Assembly (NCBI GenBank): GCA_031178305.1 | Contig: JAPSJG010000045.1 | Coordinates: 1-12,840, forward strand | Origin: Sinorhizobium sp. | GTDB lineage: Bacteria; Pseudomonadota; Alphaproteobacteria; Rhizobiales; Rhizobiaceae | Reading direction: 5' to 3' | DNA: 12,840 nt | Shown: positions 1 to 6,022 of the stretch, one piece after another | How positions within the stretch are numbered: the stretch's first letter is position 1 | Layout of the letters: every line of letters starts with the position of its first letter | Made by a program: the position numbers and the translations under genes | The notes under the pieces: model-generated | Seen by the model: the letters and a program-made list of their open reading frames with translations, nothing else | What the model was told of the DNA's origin: nothing | Database searches by the model: none

Positions 1-1416
1 CTCGCGCCAGGCGACATTGTCCTCAATTTCGCCAGAGAGGCGCTTGCCCTCGATCAGGTCCTTGATCTGCACGGTGCCGGAGGCGCGCTCGTCGCCGCCC
101 TGGATGACAGCGATGGGCGAACCGCGGCGATCGGCATATTTGAGCTGGTCGCCGAAATGCTTCTTGTTTCCCTGGTACATTTCGGCGCGGATGCCGGCAT
201 GGCGCAGTTCCTGCACGAAGCGTTGGTAGCGGCCCATGCTGTCGAGGTCGCGATCCATCACGCAGACGACGACCGGCGCGATCACCTCCTCGAGGCCGAG
301 CTTGCCGAGATTCTTGAGCGCCGTCATCAGGCGCGACACGCCGATCGAGAAGCCCGTCGCCGGCACCGGCTGGCCCATGAATCGGGAGACCAGCCCATCG
401 TAGCGGCCGCCGCCGCCGACGGAGCCGAAGACGACTTCCTCGCCCTTCTCGTTGGTGACGGCAAATTGCAGTTCGGCCTCGAACACAGGTCCGGTGTAAT
501 ATTCCAGGCCGCGTACCACCGACGGGTCGATCTTGATGCGATCCGCCTCGTAACCGGCGCTGAGCACGAGGCTGCGAATGGTGTTGAGCTCCTCGACGCC
601 CTCCCTGCCTTTCGCAGTACCGGCCACCAACTCGGCCAGTTCACCGGCGCTCTTCGCGTAATCAGTGATGCCTACGAAGAACAGGATCTTGCGGATCTGC
701 TCTTCATTGAGGCCGGCGCCCTTGGTAAAGTCGCCGCTCTCGTCCTTGCGCCCCTCGCCCAGAAGCAGCCGCACGCCCTCGGGACCGAATTTGTCGAGCT
801 TGTCAATGGCGCGGAGCACGGTCAGCCGCCTGTTCGTGTGTTCCTCGCCCCCAAGACCGATCGCCTCCAGCACGCCGTCCAGCACCTTTCGGTTGTTCAC
901 CCGGATCACGTAGTCGCCGCGCTTGACGCCGAGCGCCTCCATGGTGTCGGCCATCATCATGCACATCTCGGCATCAGCCTGGACGCCGGCGGCACCGACC
1001 GTGTCGGCATCGAACTGCATGAACTGGCGGAAGCGGCCCGGCCCCGGCTTTTCGTTGCGGAACACGTAGCCGGCGCGATAGGTCCGGTAGGGAAGCTGGA
1101 TCTCGTTGAAATTCTCCGCCACGTGACGGGCAAGCGGCGCCGTCAGGTCGTAACGCAGGCTCATCCATTGCTCGTCGTCGTCCGTCAGCGAGAAGACACC
1201 CTCGTTCGGACGATCGCTGTCGGGAAGGAACTTGCCAAGTGCATCGGTATACTCGAACAGCGGCGTTTCCAACGGGTCGAAGCCGTAGCGCTCATAGACC
1301 TCGCGGATTTTCGTGATCATCTCGTCGACAGCGCGGATATCCGCTGCCGAACGGTCGACGAAGCCGCGCGGCAGGCGCGCCTTGAGCTTCTGCGGTTTCT
1401 TGGTTTTCTCGTTCAT
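1..1416 (-). CDS. hisS: Histidyl-tRNA synthetase (3' end outside the window)
   Basis: Charges tRNA-His with histidine in the cytosol. The frame is open from ATG at 1416 to base 1 with no stop, giving 472 residues. Alphaproteobacterial HisRS is usually about 500 residues, so only a short C-terminal piece of the anticodon-binding domain should be missing. Class II synthetase motifs are clear: SLRYDLTAPLAR at about residues 86-97, motif 2 (YRAGYVFRNEKPGPGRFRQF) at about 113-132, and the HisRS-specific RGLEYYTGPVFE at about 302-313 followed by a glycine-rich GGGGRYDGL near 333. The last residues seen (ERASGTVQIKDL onward) fit the C-terminal domain. The start gives MNEKTKKPQKLKARLPRGF, and the conserved ARLPRGF argues against a later start. 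The Shine-Dalgarno is weak. The 474-residue ORF on the other strand is a shadow. Function is near certain. Confidence 0.97.
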   Translation of the reverse strand, partial: MNEKTKKPQKLKARLPRGFVDRSAADIRAVDEMITKIREVYERYGFDPLETPLFEYTDALGKFLPDSDRPNEGVFSLTDDDEQWMSLRYDLTAPLARHVAENFNEIQLPYRTYRAGYVFRNEKPGPGRFRQFMQFDADTVGAAGVQADAEMCMMMADTMEALGVKRGDYVIRVNNRKVLDGVLEAIGLGGEEHTNRRLTVLRAIDKLDKFGPEGVRLLLGEGRKDESGDFTKGAGLNEEQIRKILFFVGITDYAKSAGELAELVAGTAKGREGVEELNTIRSLVLSAGYEADRIKIDPSVVRGLEYYTGPVFEAELQFAVTNEKGEEVVFGSVGGGGRYDGLVSRFMGQPVPATGFSIGVSRLMTALKNLGKLGLEEVIAPVVVCVMDRDLDSMGRYQRFVQELRHAGIRAEMYQGNKKHFGDQLKYADRRGSPIAVIQGGDERASGTVQIKDLIEGKRLSGEIEDNVAWRE

Positions 1417-1471
1417 GGAAGGCATTCCGGCTACTCAAAGCTAGGTCGGTGCCTTCCCTACCGGATCATGT

Positions 1472-1489
1472 CAAGGGCGGCAAGGGCGG
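1472..1489. repeat. Tandem 9-bp repeat upstream of hisS
   Basis: The 9-mer CAAGGGCGG occurs twice head to tail (1472-1480 and 1481-1489), about 60 bp upstream of the hisS start. Just beside it, TTGACA can be read on the minus strand (1474 to 1469), which could be a hisS -35 element. I found no good -10 at normal spacing, so I do not call a promoter. The repeat may be incidental. Confidence 0.35.
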
Positions 1490-1575
1490 CAACGACAATG
1501 GCCTTGGCATGCAGGACGTGCTTACGTGAGGTCGTCGCCCTCTCTGTCTCGTTAGCAGGTACAGGGAAACCGAGA

Positions 1576-1604
1576 TTGTAATTCTCTACCTGCTCGCTTA
1601 TAAG
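1576..1604 (+). promoter_or_regulatory. Candidate sigma-70 promoter for the PAS-like gene
   Basis: TTGTAA (1576-1581) and TATAAG (1599-1604) are separated by 17 bp. They match the housekeeping -35 and -10 consensus at 4/6 and 5/6 positions. Transcription would begin near 1611, leaving a leader of about 70 nt before the start codon at 1681. This is the best promoter-like pair in the hisS-PAS divergent region. It is a by-eye call. Confidence 0.45.
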
Positions 1605-1680
1605 TTAAGTCCAGCAAAATGCATTGGATAAAAACGATTTTCGCAGTCAAGTTATACCAGGGAAGCGACGGAGAGGCGAT

Positions 1681-2097
1681 ATGCTGAAACTCATGGCGCC
1701 CGGCGCGGGAGCCATAAGGCCACTGACCACGGGTTCCCATGAGGCCTGGACCCGGTATGTGAAGAGAGCCGGTTACCTGACCGAACCTTGGCGTTGCGAC
1801 GTCGGCAGCGGCACCTTCGTCCTCGGCCCGGAAATTTCCACTCTCCTCGGCCTGCGGCACAAAACTTGCGGCATTGTCGATCTCGTGCGGGCCTATGACA
1901 AAGACGATCGTGCGACGATCCTGAATATTCTGGAAAAGGCGACCGCGAACTCCTCGTCTTTCTGCTTTTCAGCGATCGTTTCCAGGTCAGGGGGAGGCTC
2001 AGCGCAAGTTTTCTGTATCGGCAAGTCCACCCTCGCCGACGACGGCCGCGAAGGCACCTTGCAGGGGATTTTCGCGGTTCCCACGCTTTGCGCCTGA
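1681..2097 (+). CDS. Small stand-alone PAS-like protein
   Basis: Encodes 138 residues. The ORF could begin at 1624, but ATG 1681 has a good Shine-Dalgarno (GGAGAG about 6 nt upstream) and is preferred. The sequence follows the PAS pattern: WRCDVGSGTFVLGPEISTLLG (about residues 37-57, a W-x-D-x-x-x-G beta hairpin then helix), DLVRAYDKDDRATILNILEKA (about 67-87, equivalent to the 'hPdDR' segment), a beta strand with FCFSAIVSRSGG (about 94-105), and a final LQGIFAVP strand where longer PAS proteins continue into an output domain. No kinase, GGDEF, EAL or DNA-binding domain follows. Cys63, Cys95 and Cys112 are present, but I cannot identify a cofactor site. There is no signal peptide or membrane segment, so it is probably cytosolic. 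It may sense a ligand for a separate partner or be the remnant of a longer protein. The PAS assignment rests on pattern only, and function is unknown. Confidence 0.62.
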   Translation: MLKLMAPGAGAIRPLTTGSHEAWTRYVKRAGYLTEPWRCDVGSGTFVLGPEISTLLGLRHKTCGIVDLVRAYDKDDRATILNILEKATANSSSFCFSAIVSRSGGGSAQVFCIGKSTLADDGREGTLQGIFAVPTLCA

Positions 2098-2127
2098 AGG
2101 CCCGTGACCACGATGTCGCGACCATTT

Positions 2128-2230
2128 AGCTGCGGGACGCGCCCACATGCGTTCGCACCGCCGCTATAATCTTTTGTTCCTGCCGCATTTCTGCGACGTC
2201 AGGTGATCCCACCTGACTGCAAAAATGCTA
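2128..2230. repeat. Palindromic intergenic repeat, copy A
   Basis: This segment aligns along about 85-100 bp with 2744-2843. Shared stretches include ACATGCGTTCGCACCGCCGC, TGCCGCATT and GTCAGGTGAT-CCACCTG. The right half forms a near-continuous hairpin: GCATTTCTGCGACGTCAGGTG (2185-2205) pairs with CACCTGACTGCAAAAATGC (2210-2228) around the loop ATCC, with only small bulges or mismatches. The left half (TAGCTGCGGG to CCGCTATAAT) is a degraded version of the clean stem in copy B. It ends about 43 bp before the start of the secreted His/Cys-rich gene. It resembles the RIME-type palindromic elements of rhizobia, but I cannot confirm its genome-wide copy number. Confidence 0.7.
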
Positions 2231-2273
2231 GCGCCCCCTTCTCGTCCGGGATCGTTCCTCCTATCTTGCGGGC

Positions 2274-2645
2274 ATGTTACGCTCGCTTGCCGTCATCCTT
2301 CTGCTTCTCTCCGCGCCGCTTACCGGCGGCCTTGCGGCAGTCGCGCAGGCGCACGAACTCGCAGTCAACGCGGTGCACTTGCATCATAATGGCGGCGCGG
2401 CCGGCAGCGCCCACGCCTCGGCGGACCACGCTGCGGTTTGCGGGCATGACCGGGATTGCTCGCATCCGGCAAGGCCGGACCACCCGGCTCTCTGTGCCGC
2501 CTGTCTCGCAATCGGAGCAACGCAGCATAAGCTCTCGCGATGGAAGGGCCACTCGACACGCCTCTCGCCGGGGCGCCAGGCGGCACTTCCTGCCCACATT
2601 ATCAAACCCCGTTCTCCACCGCCCAAGATAAGCCTTTCCGTCTAG
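2274..2645 (+). CDS. Secreted His/Cys-rich small protein, possible metal binder
   Basis: Encodes 123 residues. The N-terminus is a clear Sec signal peptide: a single Arg, a Leu/Ala-rich core at about residues 5-22, and a likely cut after AQA at about 26. The mature part is rich in His and Cys: HELAVNAVHLHH, then CGHDRDCSHPARPDHPALCAACLA at about residues 56-79, which contains C-x5-C and C-x2-C pairs with interspersed His. The remaining tail is basic and Pro-rich, with no obvious fold. The layout resembles the small DUF2946-like secreted proteins often found beside copper genes, but I cannot confirm the family. The next gene encodes a DUF305 protein, which supports a periplasmic metal role by inference. 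There is no strong Shine-Dalgarno before ATG 2274. Long overlapping ORFs occur in other frames, but only this one has a signal peptide and patterned composition. Confidence 0.6.
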   Translation: MLRSLAVILLLLSAPLTGGLAAVAQAHELAVNAVHLHHNGGAAGSAHASADHAAVCGHDRDCSHPARPDHPALCAACLAIGATQHKLSRWKGHSTRLSPGRQAALPAHIIKPRSPPPKISLSV

Positions 2646-2652
2646 CATCGGC

Positions 2653-2745
2653 CCGAAAATCGGTTCCGATTTTCGGAAAGCACGATGCGTTGATTCAAAG
2701 ACTTACAGCGTCCTTTGTGCGTGCTGAAGGACGCACCCGTCTGTA
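2653..2745. repeat. Rhizobial-type intergenic palindrome module
   Basis: Contains a perfect 11-bp inverted repeat, CCGAAAATCGG (2653-2663) and CCGATTTTCGG (2666-2676), with a 2-nt loop. It is followed by a second stem GCGTCCTT (2708-2715) and AAGGACGC (2727-2734), flanked by TACAG/CTGTA (2704-2708, 2741-2745). I recognise the combination of the AAAATCGG palindrome, the GATTCAAAG linker and the GCGTCCTT stem as typical of intergenic repeats in Sinorhizobium/Rhizobium genomes. It begins 8 bp after the stop of the His/Cys-rich gene and could act as a 3' structure for that transcript. Confidence 0.7.
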
Positions 2746-2843
2746 GAGCGGGATGCACTCACATGCGTTCGCACCGCCGCTCTATCCCTTTGTTTTGCCG
2801 CATTCGGGCGGCGTCAGGTGATTCCACCTGGCTGCCGAATGCA
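2744..2843. repeat. Palindromic intergenic repeat, copy B
   Basis: Homologous to 2128-2230 and fused directly to the preceding palindrome module. It holds two hairpins. The first is a perfect 8-bp stem TAGAGCGG (2744-2751) and CCGCTCTA (2777-2784). The second is a compound stem, with GCATTCGG (2800-2807) pairing with CCGAATGC (2835-2842) outside and CAGGTG (2815-2820) pairing with CACCTG (2825-2830) inside, around the loop ATTC. It ends about 74 bp before the DUF305 start. Differences from copy A tend to keep the pairing, for example GCATTT/AAATGC in A and GCATTC/GAATGC in B. Confidence 0.72.
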
Positions 2844-2916
2844 AGCCGCCAACGCGAATGCGTTCTTGAGCGTGGCGGCACTCCCTTGTGCTTTTTGAAG
2901 ATGGAAAGGTACCAAC

Positions 2917-3285
2917 ATGTCCTTGAAAAGGAATGTACTTGCTTTGATGCTGGCAGCGGTCGTCGCCTTCCCGGTGCTCGCCCAAGAAGCCGGCCATGAT
3001 ATGCACCAGGACTCGACGAAGGCGGAGGCCGCGCCGTCGAGCAAAGCCTTCGCCGAGGCGAACGCGAGAATGCACAAAGACATGGATATCGTCTTTACCG
3101 GTAATGCGGACGTCGACTTCGTGCGCGGCATGATCGCCCACCACCAGGGAGCGATAGACATGGCGAAGGTCGAGCTCGAACACGGAAAGGACGAAGCGAT
3201 CCGCAAGCTCGCGGAAGATGTCATCAAGGCACAGGAAGCCGAGATCGAGATGATGAAAGAATGGCTCGCCAGGAACGGCGGCTGA
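2917..3285 (+). CDS. Secreted DUF305 protein, probable periplasmic copper/metal binder
   Basis: Encodes 122 residues. It starts at an ATG with a strong Shine-Dalgarno (GGAAAGG, 7 nt spacing). A signal peptide covers about residues 1-23 (cut after VLAQ or nearby). The rest is one helical DUF305 domain with the family signature GMIAHHQGAIDMAKVELEHGKD spanning about residues 71-92. His75-His76, Met72, Met82, His89 and the MMKEWL end (about 112-117) are the kind of His/Met positions seen in this family. H27 and H30 in HDMH and M52/H53 add further possible ligands. Some DUF305 proteins, such as cyanobacterial CopM, bind copper in the periplasm, so copper binding here is inferred from family. Length is normal for a single-domain member. 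The His/Cys-rich gene upstream is separated by about 270 bp of repeats, so the two may not be co-transcribed. A hairpin begins at its stop codon. Confidence 0.9.
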   Translation: MSLKRNVLALMLAAVVAFPVLAQEAGHDMHQDSTKAEAAPSSKAFAEANARMHKDMDIVFTGNADVDFVRGMIAHHQGAIDMAKVELEHGKDEAIRKLAEDVIKAQEAEIEMMKEWLARNGG

Positions 3286-3337
3286 CAAGGACCGCCCCTC
3301 TCGCACTGGAAACGGGAGGGGCGGCATCGTCCTTGTC
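3284..3337. terminator. Long hairpin between convergent genes, likely bidirectional terminator
   Basis: GACAAGGA (3284-3291) pairs with TCCTTGTC (3330-3337), and CCGCCCCTC (3292-3300) pairs perfectly with GAGGGGCGG (3316-3324). This gives 17 base pairs interrupted only by a 5-nt bulge on one side. It starts at the stop codon of the DUF305 gene and ends a few bases before the stop of the convergent tag gene. There is no clear T-tract on either side, so termination is inferred from stem strength and position. Confidence 0.65.
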
Positions 3338-3341
3338 CGGC

Positions 3342-3977
3342 CTACGCTCCCGGTCGGATGAATTGGCGCCGCATCTCTTCGATACCGGCACGGCAGAAGC
3401 AGCCTTCGAGGTGGTCGTTGACGAGTCCCATTGCCTGCATGAAGGCATAGACGGTCGTCGGCCCGACGAAGGTCCAGCCGCGTCTTTTCAGATCCTTCGA
3501 AATCCTGACCGAGGTCGGCGACGTCGGATTGGCTCTCAGCGTATCGTACTCCATGATCCCTGGACGCTCTCCTCCGCCAGGTTCCTGCGACCAGAAATAG
3601 GCGGCAAGCGATCCGAATTCATCGCGCAGTTCCTTCGCCCGCCGGGCATTGTTGATGGTCGATACGATCTTGCCGCGATGGCGGACAATGCCGGGATCGG
3701 CAAGGCAACGCTCCACCTCGGCCTCGCCATATTCGGCAATCGCGTCGAAGTCGAAGCCGCCAAAGGCGGCGCGGAACGCTTCCCGCTTCCTCAGGATCGT
3801 CAACCAGGACAGGCCGGATTGGAAGCCTTCGAGGCAGATTTTCTCGAACAGCCGGCGGTCGTCCGCCACGGGCCGGCCCCACTCCTCGTCGTGGTAGCGG
3901 CGATAGTCTTCGAGATTGCCGTGCCATGCGCAGCGGAGGAGCCCGTCTTCGCCCACTGTCAAACCTTTTTCCGGCAT
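3342..3977 (-). CDS. tag: DNA-3-methyladenine glycosylase I
   Basis: Base-excision repair enzyme that removes 3-methyladenine from alkylated DNA in the cytosol. The protein of 211 residues matches the Tag family throughout: LRCAWHGNLEDYRRYHDEEWG near the N-terminus, GLSWLTILRKREAFRAAF (about residues 56-73), DPGIVRHRGKI (about 95-105), RRGWTFVGPTTVYAFMQAMG (about 166-185) and NDHLEGCFCR (about 187-196). The zinc ligands known from E. coli Tag appear conserved as Cys16, His29, His189 and Cys193. The ORF could start at 4013, but ATG 3977 has a better Shine-Dalgarno (GAGG about 8 nt upstream) and lies closer to the usual family start. A short GGGERPG-containing segment at about 134-142 sits in a variable region. 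The gene converges on the DUF305 gene and is divergent from the first L,D-transpeptidase. Confidence 0.95.
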   Translation of the reverse strand: MPEKGLTVGEDGLLRCAWHGNLEDYRRYHDEEWGRPVADDRRLFEKICLEGFQSGLSWLTILRKREAFRAAFGGFDFDAIAEYGEAEVERCLADPGIVRHRGKIVSTINNARRAKELRDEFGSLAAYFWSQEPGGGERPGIMEYDTLRANPTSPTSVRISKDLKRRGWTFVGPTTVYAFMQAMGLVNDHLEGCFCRAGIEEMRRQFIRPGA

Positions 3978-4032
3978 CAGCCAGACCTCACTCTCGTTTC
4001 CCTTTTGTTCCATTTACCATTTGCAAACCAGA

Positions 4033-4061
4033 TTCATAAAGCCGCAAATAACCCTACCCAA
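4033..4061 (-). promoter_or_regulatory. Candidate tag promoter
   Basis: On the minus strand TTGGGT (4061 to 4056) and TATGAA (4038 to 4033) are 17 bp apart. This would place the transcript start near 4026, about 50 nt before the preferred tag start. Matches to the consensus are only moderate (3/6 and 4/6). I saw no convincing plus-strand promoter for the transpeptidase gene in 4014-4185. Confidence 0.3.
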
Positions 4062-4185
4062 AGCTTTCTCGGGTCGGCGGCCTTTTAGCGAACGGCCGTT
4101 TACCTTTCGGTGGCGGGCGGATGCGACCATCTCGGCTCCGAACCCCGGCTTAAATTCCGGCGCAATGTAGCGAGTCCGTCCGATT

Positions 4186-4935
4186 ATGAAGAAATTCCTT
4201 TTGCTTGCCACGTCCTGCCTCTGCATGCTCCCCTTCAGCGCCGGCGCGCAGGATCGTTATCAAAATCGTCCGCCGGTCATCGTCAGCCCGGATCTGACAG
4301 CCCCCTGGGTGATGCAACTGACCGGCGAACGGGTGCGCCCCGTCGTCTACCGGCCCCAGGCGCCGGCCGCCACCCGAAAACCGCTTGAGCGGCGTCAGGT
4401 GAAACGCCGGCCGAACGCCGCGCTCGTGCAACCCGTTGCCGCCGCCCCGCGCGCGCAAAAGCCGGTGAAGACGAAATTGGACCCGCAGTTCCTGCCGCAG
4501 ATGGTGGCCTATGGGACCAAGGAAAAGCCCGGCACGATCGTGATCGATACCAACAATCGCTTCCTGTACCTCGTTACCGGAAGTGGCGAAGCCCGACGCT
4601 ACGGCGTCGGAGTGGGCAAACCGGGCTTCGAATGGGCCGGCGAACACAGGATCACCCGCAAGGCCGAATGGCCGAGCTGGACGCCGCCGCAGGAGATGAT
4701 CGCGCGCGAGGCGGCCAAGGGCCATTACCTGCCTGCCCGCATGGACGGCGGCCCCGACAACCCGCTTGGCGCCCGCGCCATGTATCTCGGCTCCACCCTC
4801 TACCGCATCCATGGCACCAATGCGCCCTGGACCATCGGCTACGGCGTCTCCTCCGGCTGCATCCGCATGCGCAACGAGGACGTTGTCGATCTCTATGAGA
4901 GGGTCAAGGTCGGCACGAAAGTCATCGTGCTATAG
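4186..4935 (+). CDS. L,D-transpeptidase (YkuD/ErfK family), periplasmic, first paralog
   Basis: Encodes 249 residues. A signal peptide spans about residues 1-21 (MKKFLLLATSCLCMLPFSAGA). A Pro/Arg/Lys-rich linker follows (about 50-100), then a YkuD domain from about 112 to the end. The catalytic signature is intact: RIHGTN (His209) and SSGCIRM (catalytic Cys225). Enzymes of this family act in the periplasm. They form 3-3 cross-links in peptidoglycan or attach proteins to it, using tetrapeptide donors, and which of these this enzyme does cannot be told from sequence. The catalytic domain is about two thirds identical, by hand alignment, to that of the next gene, so the two arose by duplication. 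The Shine-Dalgarno is weak. A 184-bp gap with an inverted repeat separates it from its paralog, so the second may have its own promoter. Confidence 0.93.
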   Translation: MKKFLLLATSCLCMLPFSAGAQDRYQNRPPVIVSPDLTAPWVMQLTGERVRPVVYRPQAPAATRKPLERRQVKRRPNAALVQPVAAAPRAQKPVKTKLDPQFLPQMVAYGTKEKPGTIVIDTNNRFLYLVTGSGEARRYGVGVGKPGFEWAGEHRITRKAEWPSWTPPQEMIAREAAKGHYLPARMDGGPDNPLGARAMYLGSTLYRIHGTNAPWTIGYGVSSGCIRMRNEDVVDLYERVKVGTKVIVL

Positions 4936-5008
4936 CAACGGGTAGAGTATCTCCCGGCATATCTGCGTCTTTACTTTCCGGATCGTGATCAAAAAGCAAC
5001 AGCGGTTA

Positions 5009-5059
5009 CCTGCGATACAAGTGCCGTGGCGTCCTCTGGTCTATCGCATGTATCGCAGG
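5009..5059. promoter_or_regulatory. 11-bp inverted repeat upstream of the second L,D-transpeptidase
   Basis: CCTGCGATACA (5009-5019) and TGTATCGCAGG (5049-5059) are exact reverse complements, 29 bp apart. A third partial copy, TATCGCA (5042-5048), overlaps the right half. The right arm abuts TTGAAG (5061-5066), a possible -35 with TAGCCT (5083-5088) 16 bp on. Perfect arms with this spacing could be a two-site operator for a dimeric regulator. A 5' RNA stem is less likely if transcription starts downstream. The regulator is not identified. Confidence 0.4.
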
Positions 5060-5119
5060 CTTGAAGTTGCGACTAGAACGCATAGCCTGCCCGGAACGAG
5101 GGTTGAGAGGGAATCATAG

Positions 5120-5812
5120 ATGAGACTTCATGCCAAGTTGGTTGCGCTCAGCATCGCGGCCGCTGCCTTGCTTGCTGCGGCAAATGCTTCGGCGTTCACG
5201 CCCGCCGCAGATATTGGGCCTGCCGCCAAGCGCTCGGACGTCGTGCTGGTCGCGCAGCAGAAGAAGCCGCCGAAGAAATATTGGCGCACCAAGGTTCGCT
5301 TCCGCACGGACGAGGCTCCGGGCACTATCGTCGTCGATACAAACAACAAGTTCCTCTACTATATCGACGGCCCGAACCGCGCGACGCGCTACGGCATCGG
5401 CGTCGGCCGCGAGGGCTTCGGCTGGTCCGGCATCGTCAAGGTGGGCCGGAAGGCCGAATGGCCGAGCTGGACGCCACCCGCGGAAATGCGAGCGCGCGAA
5501 GCGGCCAAGGGCCGAATCCTGCCGATCACCCAGGAAGGCGGCATCGACAATCCGCTCGGCGCCCGCGCGCTTTATCTTTACAAAGGCGGCCGGGACACGA
5601 TCTTCCGCATCCACGGCACGAACCAGCCCTGGACCATCGGCCAGAACATGTCGTCCGGCTGCATCCGCATGATGAACGAGGACGTCGAACATCTTTACGA
5701 TCGGGCGCCGATCGGAACCAAGGTGATCGTAATCGGCCCCGGCAACAAGCAGGGCGACATCAGCTTCGACGACCGCGGCGTCGACATTTTCCGCACGATC
5801 TTCGGCGGCTGA
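5120..5812 (+). CDS. L,D-transpeptidase (YkuD/ErfK family), periplasmic, second paralog
   Basis: Encodes 230 residues. It starts at an ATG preceded by GAGAGGG about 8 nt upstream. The signal peptide is residues 1-25 (core about 7-21, cut after ASA). A short basic linker with Lys/Pro (about 47-55) leads to the YkuD domain (about 67-206). The catalytic RIHGTN (His165) and SSGCIRM (Cys181) motifs are intact. It shares blocks such as RKAEWPSWTPP, AREAAKG, DNPLGARA and PWTIG with the upstream paralog. It carries an extra C-terminal tail of about 25 residues (GPGNKQGDISFDDRG onward, ending IFGG) that the first enzyme lacks. The expected role is peptidoglycan cross-linking or remodelling in the periplasm. 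The different linker and tail suggest the two copies are not fully redundant. It converges on glcF across a REP-like pair of hairpins. Confidence 0.94.
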   Translation: MRLHAKLVALSIAAAALLAAANASAFTPAADIGPAAKRSDVVLVAQQKKPPKKYWRTKVRFRTDEAPGTIVVDTNNKFLYYIDGPNRATRYGIGVGREGFGWSGIVKVGRKAEWPSWTPPAEMRAREAAKGRILPITQEGGIDNPLGARALYLYKGGRDTIFRIHGTNQPWTIGQNMSSGCIRMMNEDVEHLYDRAPIGTKVIVIGPGNKQGDISFDDRGVDIFRTIFGG

Positions 5813-5860
5813 CGAGCGGATTTTCCATCACCGGCTTAGTCTAGCGTAACGAGCCAACTT

Positions 5861-5999
5861 GCCCCTCACCCTAACCCTCTCCCCGCACGCGGGGAGAGGG
5901 GATTCCTTCGGCCCTCGCACATTCGACCTCGGTGGAGGGCGAGCCCTCGGCAATCCTCTTCGCCCCGCTTGCGGGGAGAAGGTGGCGGCAGCCGGATGA
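5861..5999. repeat. Paired GC-rich REP-like hairpins between convergent genes
   Basis: Two stem-loops face each other. CCCTCTCCCCGC (5875-5886) pairs with GCGGGGAGAGGG (5889-5900), a perfect 12-bp stem with a 2-nt loop. CTTCGCCCCGC (5958-5968) pairs with GCGGGGAGAAG (5971-5981) with one mismatch. Outer edges read CCCCTCACCCTAACC on the left and GCCGGATGAGG on the right. I recognise this arrangement as a repeat common in Rhizobiales intergenic DNA. It lies between the 3' ends of the second transpeptidase and glcF and could terminate both transcripts. Nothing else is visible in 5813-6022. Confidence 0.75.
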
Positions 6000-6022
6000 G
6001 GCAAATCCGGCACACCCAGCCG

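Noticed and set aside
1438..1474. hisS promoter from TTGACA at 1474-1469 (minus)
   Set aside because: No acceptable -10 was found at 16-18 bp; the nearest candidate is about 25 bp away.
157..1581. 474-residue plus-strand ORF across hisS
   Set aside because: It is antisense to a clear histidyl-tRNA synthetase, shows no recognisable domain, and is explained by GC-rich third codon positions.
2165..2170. TATAAT as a promoter -10 for the His/Cys-rich gene
   Set aside because: It lies within the degraded left stem of the repeat copy and has no -35 at proper spacing, so it is probably a chance match.
2203..2648. Overlapping ORFs in other frames at the His/Cys-rich gene (2203-2631 plus, 2277-2648 minus)
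   Set aside because: Only the 2274-2645 frame has a signal peptide and ordered His/Cys pattern. The others are basic, low-complexity products typical of GC-rich shadows.
3261..4088. 275-residue plus-strand ORF across tag
   Set aside because: Antisense shadow of a well-conserved glycosylase; it also runs through the terminator hairpin.
5130..5844. Out-of-frame ORFs inside the second transpeptidase
   Set aside because: The Ser/Arg-rich translations have no domain and overlap a gene with intact catalytic motifs.
5861..5999. CRISPR-like or small RNA reading of the paired hairpins
   Set aside because: There are only two stems, facing each other, with no regular repeat-spacer pattern. A REP-like element explains them.
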